Shown: positions 26,594 through 35,645 of the stretch, piece by piece
Numbering within the stretch: the first letter of the stretch is position 1
Layout: the number at the start of each line of letters is the position of its first letter
Assembly (NCBI RefSeq): GCF_002285795.1
Contig: NZ_CP022961.1
Span: 1,674,001 to 1,738,000, forward strand
Direction: 5' to 3'
DNA from: Plantactinospora sp. KBS50
GTDB lineage: Bacteria > Actinomycetota > Actinomycetes > Mycobacteriales > Micromonosporaceae
DNA: 64,000 nt
The notes under the pieces: generated by a model
Seen by the model: the letters and a program-made list of their open reading frames with translations, nothing else
Databases searched by the model: none
Told to the model about the DNA's origin: nothing
Translations under genes and position numbers: made by a program

Positions 26594-29500
26594 ATGCTCG
26601 TCCTGCTGATCCTCCACCTGGCCGCTGCGCTGGTCGCACCGGTGCTCGTGCGGTGGTGGGGGCGGGCCGCCTGCGCGGTGCTGGCACTGGTGCCGGCGGC
26701 CACGGCGGGCTGGGCGGTGGCGCGGACCGGCACCTTCCGGGACGGCGGCGAGGCCGTCGAGACGTACCGGTGGATCGCCAGCCTGGGCCTCGACCTGGAG
26801 CTACGGGTCGAGGTGCTGTCCTGGGTGCTGCTCCTGCTGGTCGGCGGGGTCGGCGCGCTGGTGCTTGTCTACTGCACCCGGTACTTCCCGTCCGGCGAAC
26901 CCGAACTCGGCCGGTTCGCGGCGGCGTTCGTGGGGTTCGCCGGCGCCATGACCGGCCTGGTGATGGCCGACAACCTGCTGCTGCTCTACGTCTTCTGGGA
27001 GCTGACCAGCATCCTGTCCTTCCTGCTGATCGGGCACAACCCGGGCAAGCGGGCGACCCGGCGGGCCGCGACGCAGGCCCTGGTGGTGACCACCCTGGGC
27101 GGGCTGGCCATGCTGGTCGGCTTCATCGTGCTCGGCGAGTCCGCCGGCACGTACCGGTGGTCCTCGATCCTGGCCACCGGCATCCCCGGCGGCGCCACGG
27201 CGACCGCCGCCACGCTGCTCATCCTGACCGGCGTGGTCACCAAGTCGGCGATCTTCCCGACCAGTTTCTGGCTGCCGTCGGCGATGGCGGCACCCACCCC
27301 GGTCTCGGCGTACCTGCACGCGGCGGCGATGGTCAAGGCCGGGATCTTCCTCGTGGCGCTGCTCGCCCCGGGACTCGCCGAGGCGACGCCCTGGCATCCG
27401 GTGCTGTACGCCCTCGGCACCGTCACCATGTTGGGCGGCGGCTGGGCCGCGCTGCGTCAGGTGGACCTCAAGCTGCTGCTGGCCTACGGCACGGTGAGCC
27501 AGCTCGGTCTGCTGCTCCTGCTGACCGGCGCCGCCACCCGGGCCGCCGCACTCGCCGGGCTGGTGATGCTGCTGGCGCACGGCCTGTTCAAGTCGACGCT
27601 GTTCCTGGTCGCCGGCGCGGTGGACCACGCGGCCGGCACCCGGGACATCAACCTGCTGTCCGGGGTGGGGCGCCGCCGACCGGTACTGGCCGGCATCGCC
27701 GTGCTGGCGGCCGCCTCGATGGCCGGCGTGCCACCGCTGCTGGGGTTCGTCGGCAAGGAGGCGGTGGTGCACGCGCTGCTGGACGAGCCGGTGCTGCTGG
27801 CCGGCGTGCTGGCCGGCGCGGTGCTGACCGCCGCGTACAGCGTGCGTTTCGTCTGGGGCGCCTTCGGCGACCGACCGGGTCCTCGGGCGACCACCCCGCT
27901 GCGCCCGACCCGCGCGGCGCTGATCGTGCCGCCCGCCGTGCTGGCCGCGGCCGGGCTGCTGCTCGGTCCGCTGGCCGGTCCGCTGGGTGTGACGCTGGCG
28001 CCGTACCCGGGCCGGTTCGCCGGCGCGCCGTACCAGCTCGTGCTCTGGCCCGGCTGGAACCTGGCGCTCGGGCTGTCCGTGCTGGCCCTGGCCGGCGGGG
28101 CGGTGCTGTTCGTGGCGCGTGACCGGGTGGCCTCGCTGGTGGCCCGGGTGCGTCTGCCGGTCCACGGAACCCGGGTCTACCTGCGCGTCACCCACCTGTT
28201 GGGCCGGCTGGCGGTCGAGGTGACCGGAGTGACCCAGCGCGGGTCGCTGCCGCAGTACCTCGGCACGATCCTGACCGTGCTGGTGCTGCTGGCCGGCGGG
28301 GCGCTGCTGGCCGGTGGCCCGTGGCCGAGCGGCCTGCGCGGCTGGGACGCACCCGGCCAGACCGTCGTGGGTCTGGTGCTGGCGGTGGCGGCCCTGCTCA
28401 CCGTGCGAGCCCGCCGGCGGATCACCGCCATGGTGCTGGTCGGGGTCACCGGGTACGGCACGGCGCTGCTCTTCATCCTGCACGGCGCCCCGGACCTGGC
28501 GCTCACCCAGTTCCTCGTGGAGACCGTCACGATCGTGGTGTACGTGCTGGTGCTGCGCCGGCTGCCGGCGGCCTTCTCGACCCGGCCGCTGCGGCGCAGC
28601 CGATGGCTGCGCGGCGGCATCGGCGTGGCGGTCGGGCTGGTGATGTCCGGACTGGCGCTGGCCGCCTCGACCGGCCGCACGGCCCCGTCGATCTCGAACG
28701 AATTCCCGGACCTCGCCGTGCAGGGCGGGCACGGCCGCAACGTGGTGAACGTGACGCTCGTCGACATCCGGGCCTGGGACACCATGGGTGAGATCTCGGT
28801 CCTGGTCGTGGTCGCCACCGGCGTGGCCAGCCTGATCTTCGTGCGCTCCGCCCGGGGCCGCCGGTCCGGTCGGCGCGATCTGCCGGTGGCGGTCACCCGC
28901 GGCCGGGAACGGGTCTGGCTGCGCGGCGGCAGCACGCTGACCAGCCGCCGGCGGTCGATCGTGTTCGAGGTCGTCACCCGGCTGATCTTCCACGTCATCG
29001 TGCTGTTCTCGATCTTCCTGGTGTTCGCCGGCCACAACTCGCCGGGCGGCGGTTTCGCCGGCGGGCTTGTCGCGGGGCTGGCGCTCGCCGTCCGCTACCT
29101 GGCCGGCGGCCGGTACGAACTCGACGACGCCGCGCCGGTGGATGCCGGTGTGCTGCTCGGCGCCGGCCTGGCCACCTCGGTCGGCTACGGCGCGTTGGCG
29201 CTGGTGGCGGGCCGGCCGGCGCTCACCAGCACCCTGGTGGACCTGCACCTGCCGCTGGTCGGCGAGGTGCATCTGGTGACGTCCCTGTTCTTCGACATCG
29301 GCGTCTATCTCGTGGTCGTCGGGCTGGTGCTGGACGTGCTGCGCAGCCTGGGCGCGGAGATCGACCGCCAGATCGAGACCGGTGGTGGCCCGGAACTCGT
29401 GGGCTCCGCCGCCGGGACCGCGGCCCGCGGCGCGGCGCCCGCGCCGTCCCGCGCCGGAACACCCGCGCCGTCCCGCGCCGGGCGGCCGGCGCCGGGCGGC

Positions 29501-29617
29501 AGGCGAAGGCCGGCACCGGACGGCGCGGGGCCGCCGCCCGACGGTGCCGGGGCGGCGCGGGACGGTACGGGAGCCGAACGCGGGCTGGTCACCCGGCCCG
29601 AGGAGGGGGAGCGATGA
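26594..29617 (+). CDS. mrpA: Mrp Na+/H+ antiporter subunit A, fused to subunit B domain
   Basis: A 1007-residue polytopic membrane protein, the largest subunit of the Mrp cation/proton antiporter related to complex I ND5/NuoL. The NuoL-like core carries the usual charged membrane residues (for example the Glu in YVFWELTSILSFLLIG and the Lys in GVVTKSAIFPTSFWLP). From about residue 790 an MrpB-like segment follows (LIFHVIVLFSIFLVFAGHNSPGGGFAGG). The last 75 residues are a Pro/Ala/Arg-rich tail built on PAPSRAG. The ATG at 26594 has GGAG upstream and is preferred to an in-frame start at 26474. The stop overlaps mrpC by 4 bp. Confidence 0.93.
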   Translation: MLVLLILHLAAALVAPVLVRWWGRAACAVLALVPAATAGWAVARTGTFRDGGEAVETYRWIASLGLDLELRVEVLSWVLLLLVGGVGALVLVYCTRYFPSGEPELGRFAAAFVGFAGAMTGLVMADNLLLLYVFWELTSILSFLLIGHNPGKRATRRAATQALVVTTLGGLAMLVGFIVLGESAGTYRWSSILATGIPGGATATAATLLILTGVVTKSAIFPTSFWLPSAMAAPTPVSAYLHAAAMVKAGIFLVALLAPGLAEATPWHPVLYALGTVTMLGGGWAALRQVDLKLLLAYGTVSQLGLLLLLTGAATRAAALAGLVMLLAHGLFKSTLFLVAGAVDHAAGTRDINLLSGVGRRRPVLAGIAVLAAASMAGVPPLLGFVGKEAVVHALLDEPVLLAGVLAGAVLTAAYSVRFVWGAFGDRPGPRATTPLRPTRAALIVPPAVLAAAGLLLGPLAGPLGVTLAPYPGRFAGAPYQLVLWPGWNLALGLSVLALAGGAVLFVARDRVASLVARVRLPVHGTRVYLRVTHLLGRLAVEVTGVTQRGSLPQYLGTILTVLVLLAGGALLAGGPWPSGLRGWDAPGQTVVGLVLAVAALLTVRARRRITAMVLVGVTGYGTALLFILHGAPDLALTQFLVETVTIVVYVLVLRRLPAAFSTRPLRRSRWLRGGIGVAVGLVMSGLALAASTGRTAPSISNEFPDLAVQGGHGRNVVNVTLVDIRAWDTMGEISVLVVVATGVASLIFVRSARGRRSGRRDLPVAVTRGRERVWLRGGSTLTSRRRSIVFEVVTRLIFHVIVLFSIFLVFAGHNSPGGGFAGGLVAGLALAVRYLAGGRYELDDAAPVDAGVLLGAGLATSVGYGALALVAGRPALTSTLVDLHLPLVGEVHLVTSLFFDIGVYLVVVGLVLDVLRSLGAEIDRQIETGGGPELVGSAAGTAARGAAPAPSRAGTPAPSRAGRPAPGGRRRPAPDGAGPPPDGAGAARDGTGAERGLVTRPEEGER

Positions 29618-30081
29618 GGCCGGCGCTGGTCCTGGTGGTGGTCGTCGGGGTGCTCTTCGGCGCCGGCGTGACGCTGCTGCTGGAACGCAGCCTCACCCGG
29701 GTGGTGCTGGGCGTCGTGTTGATGAGCAACGGCATCAACCTGCTGATCCTGCTCGCCGGCCAGGCGGGCGGGGCGCCGCTGATCGGGTTGACCGACCCGG
29801 CGACGGTGAGCGACCCGCTGCCGCAGGCCATGGTGCTCACGGCCATCGTGATCAGCTTCGGGATGACCGCCCTGCTGCTCGCCGTGGCGTACCGCAGCTG
29901 GCAGGTCCGTGGCGACGACGAGGTCCAGGACGACCCGGAGGACCGGCGCCTGCTCGACCTGATCCGGCGGGACGAGGCGCCCACCCCGGACGTCGGGCCG
30001 GACACCCGGGCGTACGACCCGGAGCAGGTCGATCTGGATGCCGCACCGGCGGCACCGCCCCGAAAGGAGTCCCACCTGTGA
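29614..30081 (+). CDS. mrpC: Mrp antiporter subunit C
   Basis: A 155-residue NuoK-like membrane protein with three transmembrane helices in the first 110 residues (VLLGVVLMSNGINLLILLAG is typical, seen here as VVLGVVLMSNGINLLILLAG). A hydrophilic acidic C-terminal extension of about 45 residues is not part of the usual fold. Start and stop overlap the neighbours by 4 bp each. Confidence 0.92.
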   Translation: MRPALVLVVVVGVLFGAGVTLLLERSLTRVVLGVVLMSNGINLLILLAGQAGGAPLIGLTDPATVSDPLPQAMVLTAIVISFGMTALLLAVAYRSWQVRGDDEVQDDPEDRRLLDLIRRDEAPTPDVGPDTRAYDPEQVDLDAAPAAPPRKESHL

Positions 30082-31781
30082 GCCGGCTCGTCGTGCTTCC
30101 GGTCATGCTGCCGCTGCTCGGCGCGGCGCTGACGCTGATCCTCGCCGGTCGACCGCGGGCCCAGCGCACGGTAAGCGTGCTGGTGCTCGCGGCCACCCTG
30201 GTGACGGCGGTCCTCCTGCTCTGGGCCGCGATCCGGCACGGCACGCTGGTGGCCGAGATCGGCGGCTGGGCGGCGCCGGCCGGCATCGTCCTGGTCGCCG
30301 ACCAGTTCGCCACCCTCATGCTGGTGGTCTCGGTGGCCGTCACCCTCGCCGTGCTCTGCTACGCCGTCGGCCAGGGCCAGGCCGGCGACCAGGAGGCACC
30401 GGTCTCGGTGTTCCACCCCACCTACCTGGTGCTGACCGCCGGGGTGGCGAACGCGTTCCTCGCCGGTGACCTGTTCAACCTGTTCGTCAGCTTCGAGGTG
30501 CTGCTGGCCGCCAGCTACGTACTGATCATGCTGGGCGGGACCGACGCCCGGCTGCGGGTCGGAACGACGTACGTGGTGGTCAGTCTGCTCTCCTCGATGG
30601 TGTTCCTGTCCGCGATCGGGCTGGTGTACGCGGCCACCGGGACGGTCAACCTGGCCCAGTTGGTCGGTCGGCTGGACGCCCTGCCCGCGAACCTGCAGAT
30701 CGCGCTCCAGTCGATGCTGCTGCTCGCCTTCGGGGTGAAGGCGGCCGTCTTCCCGCTCTCGGCCTGGTTGCCGGACAGCTACCCCAGCGCTCCCACCCCG
30801 GTCACCGCCGTCTTCGCCGGCCTGCTCACGAAGGTCGGCGTGTACGCGATCATCCGCACCGAGACGCTGCTGTTCCCCGGCCGCCGGGCCGCCGACGTCC
30901 TGCTGGTGCTGGCGCTGCTGACCATGCTGGTCGGCATCCTGGGCGCCCTGGTGCAGACGGACATCAAGCGGTTGCTGTCGTTCACCCTGGTCAGTCACAT
31001 CGGATACCTGCTGTTCGGGGTGGCGCTCACCTCCGTCGCCGGCCTGGCCGGGGCGATCTTCTACGTGCTGCACCACATCACCATCCAGACCACGCTGTTC
31101 CTGTCGGCCGGCCTGGTGGAGCGCCGGGTCGGCAGCACCGACCTGAACCGGCTCGGTGGTCTGGCCCGCTCGGCGCCGCTGCTCGGCATCCTGTTCCTGG
31201 TGCCGGCGGTCAACCTGGCCGGGATCCCGCCGTTCTCCGGGTTCCTGGGCAAGCTCGGGCTGCTGGAGGCGGGTGCGGCCGAGGGCGGGGTGCTGCCCTG
31301 GTCGCTTGTCGCCGCCGGCAGCCTCACCAGCCTGCTCACCCTGTACGCCGTGGTGCGGGTCTGGAACCTCGCCTTCTGGCGGCCGGTGCCGATGGCCGTG
31401 TCCGGGTACGCGGAGCCGCCGGAACTGGTCGATCCGGCCGGCCGGGAGATTCAGCCCGGGGCCACCGGAGCGGGGAACGCCGCCAGGCCGCGGTCGGGCG
31501 CGAGGCCGGAGTCGGGCGACGGGTCGGGCGACGGGTCGGGGTCGGGCGGTGACCGGACGCCGCGCGGATCCGGACCGGACGGCGGCGACCCGGAGAGGTT
31601 GGCCGCGCCCGTGCAACGGGTGCCCCGGATGATGATCGGTGCCACGGCCGCCCTCGTCGCACTGGGTCTCGCGTTCACGGTGCTGGCCGGTCCGCTCTAC
31701 CGGGTCGCCACCGAGGCGGCCACGGACCTGCGGATGCGGACGCCGTACGTGCAGGCGGTGTTCCCCGGCGGTGCGCCGTGA
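30078..31781 (+). CDS. mrpD: Mrp antiporter subunit D
   Basis: A 567-residue NuoN/NuoM-like antiporter subunit with about 14 membrane helices. The conserved Glu lies in LFVSFEVLLAASYVLIMLG and the conserved Lys in LAFGVKAAVFPLSAWLP. A Gly/Ser/Asp-rich hydrophilic insert (about residues 450-515) separates the last helices. The GTG start at 30078 overlaps mrpC by 4 bp, pointing to translational coupling. Confidence 0.92.
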   Translation: MSRLVVLPVMLPLLGAALTLILAGRPRAQRTVSVLVLAATLVTAVLLLWAAIRHGTLVAEIGGWAAPAGIVLVADQFATLMLVVSVAVTLAVLCYAVGQGQAGDQEAPVSVFHPTYLVLTAGVANAFLAGDLFNLFVSFEVLLAASYVLIMLGGTDARLRVGTTYVVVSLLSSMVFLSAIGLVYAATGTVNLAQLVGRLDALPANLQIALQSMLLLAFGVKAAVFPLSAWLPDSYPSAPTPVTAVFAGLLTKVGVYAIIRTETLLFPGRRAADVLLVLALLTMLVGILGALVQTDIKRLLSFTLVSHIGYLLFGVALTSVAGLAGAIFYVLHHITIQTTLFLSAGLVERRVGSTDLNRLGGLARSAPLLGILFLVPAVNLAGIPPFSGFLGKLGLLEAGAAEGGVLPWSLVAAGSLTSLLTLYAVVRVWNLAFWRPVPMAVSGYAEPPELVDPAGREIQPGATGAGNAARPRSGARPESGDGSGDGSGSGGDRTPRGSGPDGGDPERLAAPVQRVPRMMIGATAALVALGLAFTVLAGPLYRVATEAATDLRMRTPYVQAVFPGGAP

Positions 31782-32356
31782 CGCCGCCCGGATCGGTGCC
31801 CCGACGCCGCGCCCGCTGGCGCGAGTGGTTGGTCGCGATCGTCGGCCTCACCCTGATCTGGAGTCTCTTCTGGGGCGGCTTCAGTTGGCTGAACACCGTG
31901 GGCGGGGTGCTGGTCGCGGTGGCCGTGCTGGTGTTCTACCCGCTGCCGCCGGTCACCTTCGCCGGTCGGGTGCGGCCGCTGCCCGTGCTGGTCTTCGTGC
32001 TGCGGTTCCTGGCCGAGCTGGTGGTGGCGAGCGTCCGGCTGGGCGCGGTCGCGCTGCGCCCCGGCCCGCCGCCGCACTCGGCGATCATCGCGGTCCGGCT
32101 GCGGGTACCGACCGATCTCAACCTCACCCTGGTGGCCGAGGCGCTGTCGCTGGTGCCCGGCACGCTGATCGTGGACGTCGACCGGCCCGGCGGCACGCTG
32201 TTCGTCCACGTCTTCGACGTACGCGGGCGGGAGGACGCGGCGCGCAGCCGGGAGCACGTGCACGAACTGGAGGTACGGCTGGTCCGCGCGGTGGGGTCGC
32301 CCGCGGAGCTGGCCGCGGTCCAGACAGATTCCGACGGGAGGAAGGTCGAGCCGTGA
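31778..32356 (+). CDS. mrpE: Mrp antiporter subunit E
   Basis: A 192-residue member of the MrpE/PhaE family. Two N-terminal hydrophobic segments (WLVAIVGLTLIWSLFWGGF and FVLRFLAELVVASVRLG) precede a soluble domain with the conserved TLVAEALSLVPGTLIVDVD. The GTG start overlaps mrpD by 4 bp. Confidence 0.9.
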   Translation: MTPPGSVPRRRARWREWLVAIVGLTLIWSLFWGGFSWLNTVGGVLVAVAVLVFYPLPPVTFAGRVRPLPVLVFVLRFLAELVVASVRLGAVALRPGPPPHSAIIAVRLRVPTDLNLTLVAEALSLVPGTLIVDVDRPGGTLFVHVFDVRGREDAARSREHVHELEVRLVRAVGSPAELAAVQTDSDGRKVEP

Positions 32357-32613
32357 CTGCATGGGGAATGATCGTGGCGGTGCTGCTGTCCTGCGCCGCT
32401 CTGCTGGCGCTGGCCCGGATGGTCCGCGGTCCGGCCGTGTTGGACCGGATCGTCGCGGCCGAGGCGCTGCTGTCGCTGACCGTGGCCGCCATCGGCACCG
32501 AGGCGGCCCTGCACCGGCACGCCACCACGCTGCCGATCCTGGTGGTGATCTCGCTGCTCGGATTCGTCGGCTCGGTGGCCGTGGTCCGGTTCGGCGCCGG
32601 GGAGGAGGCGTGA
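32353..32613 (+). CDS. mrpF: Mrp antiporter subunit F
   Basis: An 86-residue membrane protein with three helices. The family marks ARMVRGPAVLDRIVAAEALL and LPILVVISLLGFVGSVAVVRF are present. The GTG start overlaps the mrpE stop by 4 bp. Confidence 0.9.
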   Translation: MTAWGMIVAVLLSCAALLALARMVRGPAVLDRIVAAEALLSLTVAAIGTEAALHRHATTLPILVVISLLGFVGSVAVVRFGAGEEA

Positions 32614-33011
32614 CCTGGTTGGCGGCACCGGTCGAGGCCGCCGGGGTGGCGCCGCTGCGGGCGCTCGCCGACGTACTCTCGGCGGTCTGTCTGCTCGCGG
32701 GCGGGCTGCTCAGCTTCCTCGCCGCCGTGGGCCTGATCCGGTTCCCCGACGTGCTGTCCCGGATCCACGCGGTCACCAAACCGCAGATCCTCGGGGTGCT
32801 CCTGGTCCTGGCCGGGGTGGCGCTGCGCCTGCGCTACCCGGCCGACCTGGGCATGATCCTGTTGGTGGCCGTCTTCCAGCTGATCACGGCCCCGGTGGCG
32901 GCCCAGATGATCGGCCGGGCCGCGTACCGGTCCGGCAAGGTCCGCCGGGACCTGCTGGACGTGGACGAGGTGGCCATGCCGCCAACCGGGGCAGACCGGA
33001 CAGCGAGGTAG
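32610..33011 (+). CDS. mrpG: Mrp antiporter subunit G
   Basis: A 133-residue membrane subunit closing the operon. Typical sequence is LSFLAAVGLIRFPDVLSRIHAVTKPQILG, and the later QLITAPVAAQMIGRAAYR. The GTG start at 32610 overlaps mrpF by 4 bp, so all six genes from mrpA to mrpG are chained. The C-terminal 25 residues are hydrophilic. Confidence 0.92.
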   Translation: MTWLAAPVEAAGVAPLRALADVLSAVCLLAGGLLSFLAAVGLIRFPDVLSRIHAVTKPQILGVLLVLAGVALRLRYPADLGMILLVAVFQLITAPVAAQMIGRAAYRSGKVRRDLLDVDEVAMPPTGADRTAR

Positions 33012-33095
33012 GTCCCGACCGGTCCGCCCCCCGGTGGTGCCGCCAGTTCCGCACACCATCAGCAAATTCGCAGCTCGGCTGGATAGACTGGCGCC

Positions 33096-33200
33096 ATGAT
33101 CGACTCCTCTGCCCAGGAGGGCAGCTATAGCCGGCCGGGTCGCACCCGGCACCCGGCCCGGAGGATGAGCGTCGCGGACACCGGACGCGGGGAGCCCTGA
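33096..33200 (+). CDS. Possible 34-residue leader ORF before the CNNM gene pair
   Basis: A short frame, MIDSSAQEGSYSRPGRTRHP followed by 14 more residues, ends 7 bp before the GTG of the next gene. A TAGACT -10-like box (33084-33089) lies 6 bp before its ATG, so it could be translated from a leaderless transcript. GC3 is high but the frame is too short for codon statistics. It could be a regulatory upstream ORF or chance. Confidence 0.25.
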   Translation: MIDSSAQEGSYSRPGRTRHPARRMSVADTGRGEP

Positions 33201-33207
33201 CCGACCG

Positions 33208-34575
33208 GTGCTGATCCTGCTCGGTCTCCTGCTGATCCTGTTGTTGACCGCGGCGACGGGTTACTTCGTCGCCCAGGAGTTCGGATACGTCGCCGCGGAC
33301 CGCGGCCGGCTACGCCAGCTCGCCGACGGCGGCGACCGGGCCGCCACCCGGGCGCTGCAGGTGACCCGGCGGCTGTCCTTCATGCTCTCCGGCGCCCAAC
33401 TCGGCATCACGGTCACCGGACTGCTGGTCGGCTACGCCGCCCAGCCCTACCTCGGCGAGGGCCTGGCCGACCTGCTCGGGCTGGCCGGCGTACCGGCCGC
33501 GCTCAGCCTGCCGCTGTCGGTGGCCCTGGCCCTGCTGCTGGCCACCGTCGTGCAGATGGTGCTGGGCGAGCTGGCGCCGAAGAACCTCGCGATCGTCCGG
33601 GCCGAGGCGCTGGCCCGGGCGCTGAGCCGGTCGACGCTGATCTACCTGCGGCTGGCCGGGCCGCTGATCCGGCTCTTCGACCTGGCCGCCACCCGGCTGC
33701 TGCGCCGGCTGGGCATCGAGCCCGTCGAGGAACTGCCCAGCGGCGCCAGCCCGGAGGACCTGGAACAGATCATCGCCTCCTCCCGGCAGGAGGGCTACCT
33801 CGACCCGGACATGTCCGACCTGCTCGACCGCGGCCTCGACTTCCGCGAACTGTCCGCCGGTGAGGTGATGGTGCCCCGGGTCGACGTCCGGACCATCCGC
33901 GCCGACGAGCCGGTCAGCCGGCTGGTCGAACTGCTGGACACCGGCCACTCGCGGTTCCCCGTGCAGGGCGTGGACGTGGACGACCTGGTCGGGGTGGTCG
34001 GCATCGCCGACGTGCTCGGCGTACCGCCGGACCGCCGGGCCGACACGCCGGTCTCTGCCGTCGCGGTCCCGCCGCTGCTGGTGCCCGAGAGCCTGCCGCT
34101 GCCCACCGTGCTGGACCGGCTGCGGGCCGGGCACCGGCAGCTGGCCTGCGTGGTCGACGAGTACGGCGGATTCGCCGGCGTGATCACGCTGGAGGACATC
34201 GCCGAGGAACTGGTCGGACCGATCCGCGACGAGGACGACCCACCGGAACGGTCACCGGTGCGCCAGCCCGACGGTTCCTGGGTGGTGCCGGCCCGCTGGC
34301 GGATCGACGAGGTGGCCGACAGCACCGGCATCGAGCTGCCGGAGGCCCCCGAGTACGACACGCTGTCCGGACTGGTGATGCGGGAGCTGGGCCGCATCCC
34401 GGAGGTCGGCGACCTGCTGGAGATCGACCTGCCGGCCGAGCTGGACGAGCTGGACGAATCCGAGAAACACCCGCGGGTCCAGGTCGAGGTGCTGGCCGTG
34501 GACCGGCACGTCGCCGATTCGGTACGGCTGCGCCGGCACCCCGGCACCGCCGCGCGGACCGAGGTGACCTCGTGA
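33208..34575 (+). CDS. CNNM/CorC-type membrane protein, first of pair
   Basis: A 455-residue protein of the HlyC/CorC (hemolysin C-like) family, related to Mg2+/Co2+ transporters. Order: DUF21 transmembrane domain (residues 1-190, with the ELAPKNLAIVRAE motif), two CBS domains (about 210-340, GEVMVPRVDVRTI and YGGFAGVITLEDIAEELVG) and a CorC_HlyC C-terminal domain (to about 435). The GTG start is chosen by frame and position. The next gene overlaps it by 4 bp, making a coupled pair as often seen in actinobacteria. Confidence 0.88.
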   Translation: MLILLGLLLILLLTAATGYFVAQEFGYVAADRGRLRQLADGGDRAATRALQVTRRLSFMLSGAQLGITVTGLLVGYAAQPYLGEGLADLLGLAGVPAALSLPLSVALALLLATVVQMVLGELAPKNLAIVRAEALARALSRSTLIYLRLAGPLIRLFDLAATRLLRRLGIEPVEELPSGASPEDLEQIIASSRQEGYLDPDMSDLLDRGLDFRELSAGEVMVPRVDVRTIRADEPVSRLVELLDTGHSRFPVQGVDVDDLVGVVGIADVLGVPPDRRADTPVSAVAVPPLLVPESLPLPTVLDRLRAGHRQLACVVDEYGGFAGVITLEDIAEELVGPIRDEDDPPERSPVRQPDGSWVVPARWRIDEVADSTGIELPEAPEYDTLSGLVMRELGRIPEVGDLLEIDLPAELDELDESEKHPRVQVEVLAVDRHVADSVRLRRHPGTAARTEVTS

Positions 34576-35636
34576 GCCCCGTCTGGGCGTTGGCGCTCGC
34601 GGTGCTGCTGCTGGCGCTCAACGGCTTCTTCGTGGCCGCCGAGTTCGCGCTGGTGGCCAGCAAGCGGTACCGGCTGGAGCAGGCCGCCGGCACCGGCAGC
34701 CGGGCCGCCCGAGCGGCGCTGGCCGGCAGCCGGGAACTGTCGCTGATGCTGGCCGGGGCGCAGCTCGGGATCACCGTGTGCACGCTGGGCCTCGGTGCGC
34801 TGGCCGAGCCGGCCATCGAACGGCTGGTGGCCCCGCTGCTGCACGCGGTGGGCCTGCCGGCCCCGACCGGTCACGTGATCGCGCTGGTGCTGGCGCTGGC
34901 CGTGGTGACGTTCCTGCACCTGGTGGTCGGCGAGATGGCCCCGAAGTCCTGGGCGATCACCGATCCCGAGCGCTCGGCGCTGCTGCTGGCCCTGCCGTTC
35001 CGGGCCTTCGCCCGGGTGTCCCGGCCGGTGCTGGCCGCGTTGAACTGGCTGGCCAACGGCACGCTGCGGCTGGTGCGGGTGCAGCCGCAGGACCAGTTGG
35101 CCCAGGTGCACGGCCCCGGCGAACTCCGGATGCTGCTCGAACAGTCCCGCGAGCACGGCCTGCTGGAGGCCGAGCAGCACCTGATGCTGACCAGCATGCT
35201 GGAGTTGCAGGGCACCAGCCTCGCCGACGTGATGGAGCCGCTGGAGCGGATGGTGGTGGTCCGGCCGCGGGACACCGCCGAGCGGATCGAGCAGGTCTCC
35301 CGGGACAGCGGGCGGTCCCGGCTGCCGGTGGTCGACGGGCAGGGCCGGGTCACCGGGGTGGTGCACGTGCGGGAGGCGGTCCGGGCCACCACGGCCGGCC
35401 GGCGGATCACCGCCGAGCGGTTGATGTCCGCCCCGTTCGCGCTGCCGGTCACCGCCACGGTGACCGAGGCGGTGGCGGCGATGCGGTCCCGGCAGGCGCA
35501 GTTGGCCATGGTCACCGGTGCCGGCGGCGCCGCCCGTCCGGTCGGCTTCGTCGCCCTGGAGGACCTGCTGGAGGAGGTCATCGGGGAGTTCGACGACGAG
35601 ACCGACCCGGTGCCCCGCGGCCGGCGGCTGCGGTAG
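34572..35636 (+). CDS. CNNM/CorC-type membrane protein, second of pair
   Basis: A 354-residue paralogue of the preceding protein. It has a DUF21 domain (GFFVAAEFALVASKRYRLEQ and VVGEMAPKSWAITDPE) and two CBS domains, but lacks the CorC_HlyC C-terminal domain. Its GTG is embedded in the previous stop. The two proteins probably form a hetero-oligomer, which is inference. Mg2+ or other divalent cation handling is the family expectation. Confidence 0.86.
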   Translation: MSPVWALALAVLLLALNGFFVAAEFALVASKRYRLEQAAGTGSRAARAALAGSRELSLMLAGAQLGITVCTLGLGALAEPAIERLVAPLLHAVGLPAPTGHVIALVLALAVVTFLHLVVGEMAPKSWAITDPERSALLLALPFRAFARVSRPVLAALNWLANGTLRLVRVQPQDQLAQVHGPGELRMLLEQSREHGLLEAEQHLMLTSMLELQGTSLADVMEPLERMVVVRPRDTAERIEQVSRDSGRSRLPVVDGQGRVTGVVHVREAVRATTAGRRITAERLMSAPFALPVTATVTEAVAAMRSRQAQLAMVTGAGGAARPVGFVALEDLLEEVIGEFDDETDPVPRGRRLR

Positions 35637-35645
35637 GGGTGGCGG

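Noticed and set aside
26209-26733. A minus-strand gene in the gap before mrpA.
   Set aside because: It runs across the mrpA start, has no ribosome-binding site or recognisable family, and its composition is that of a shadow frame.
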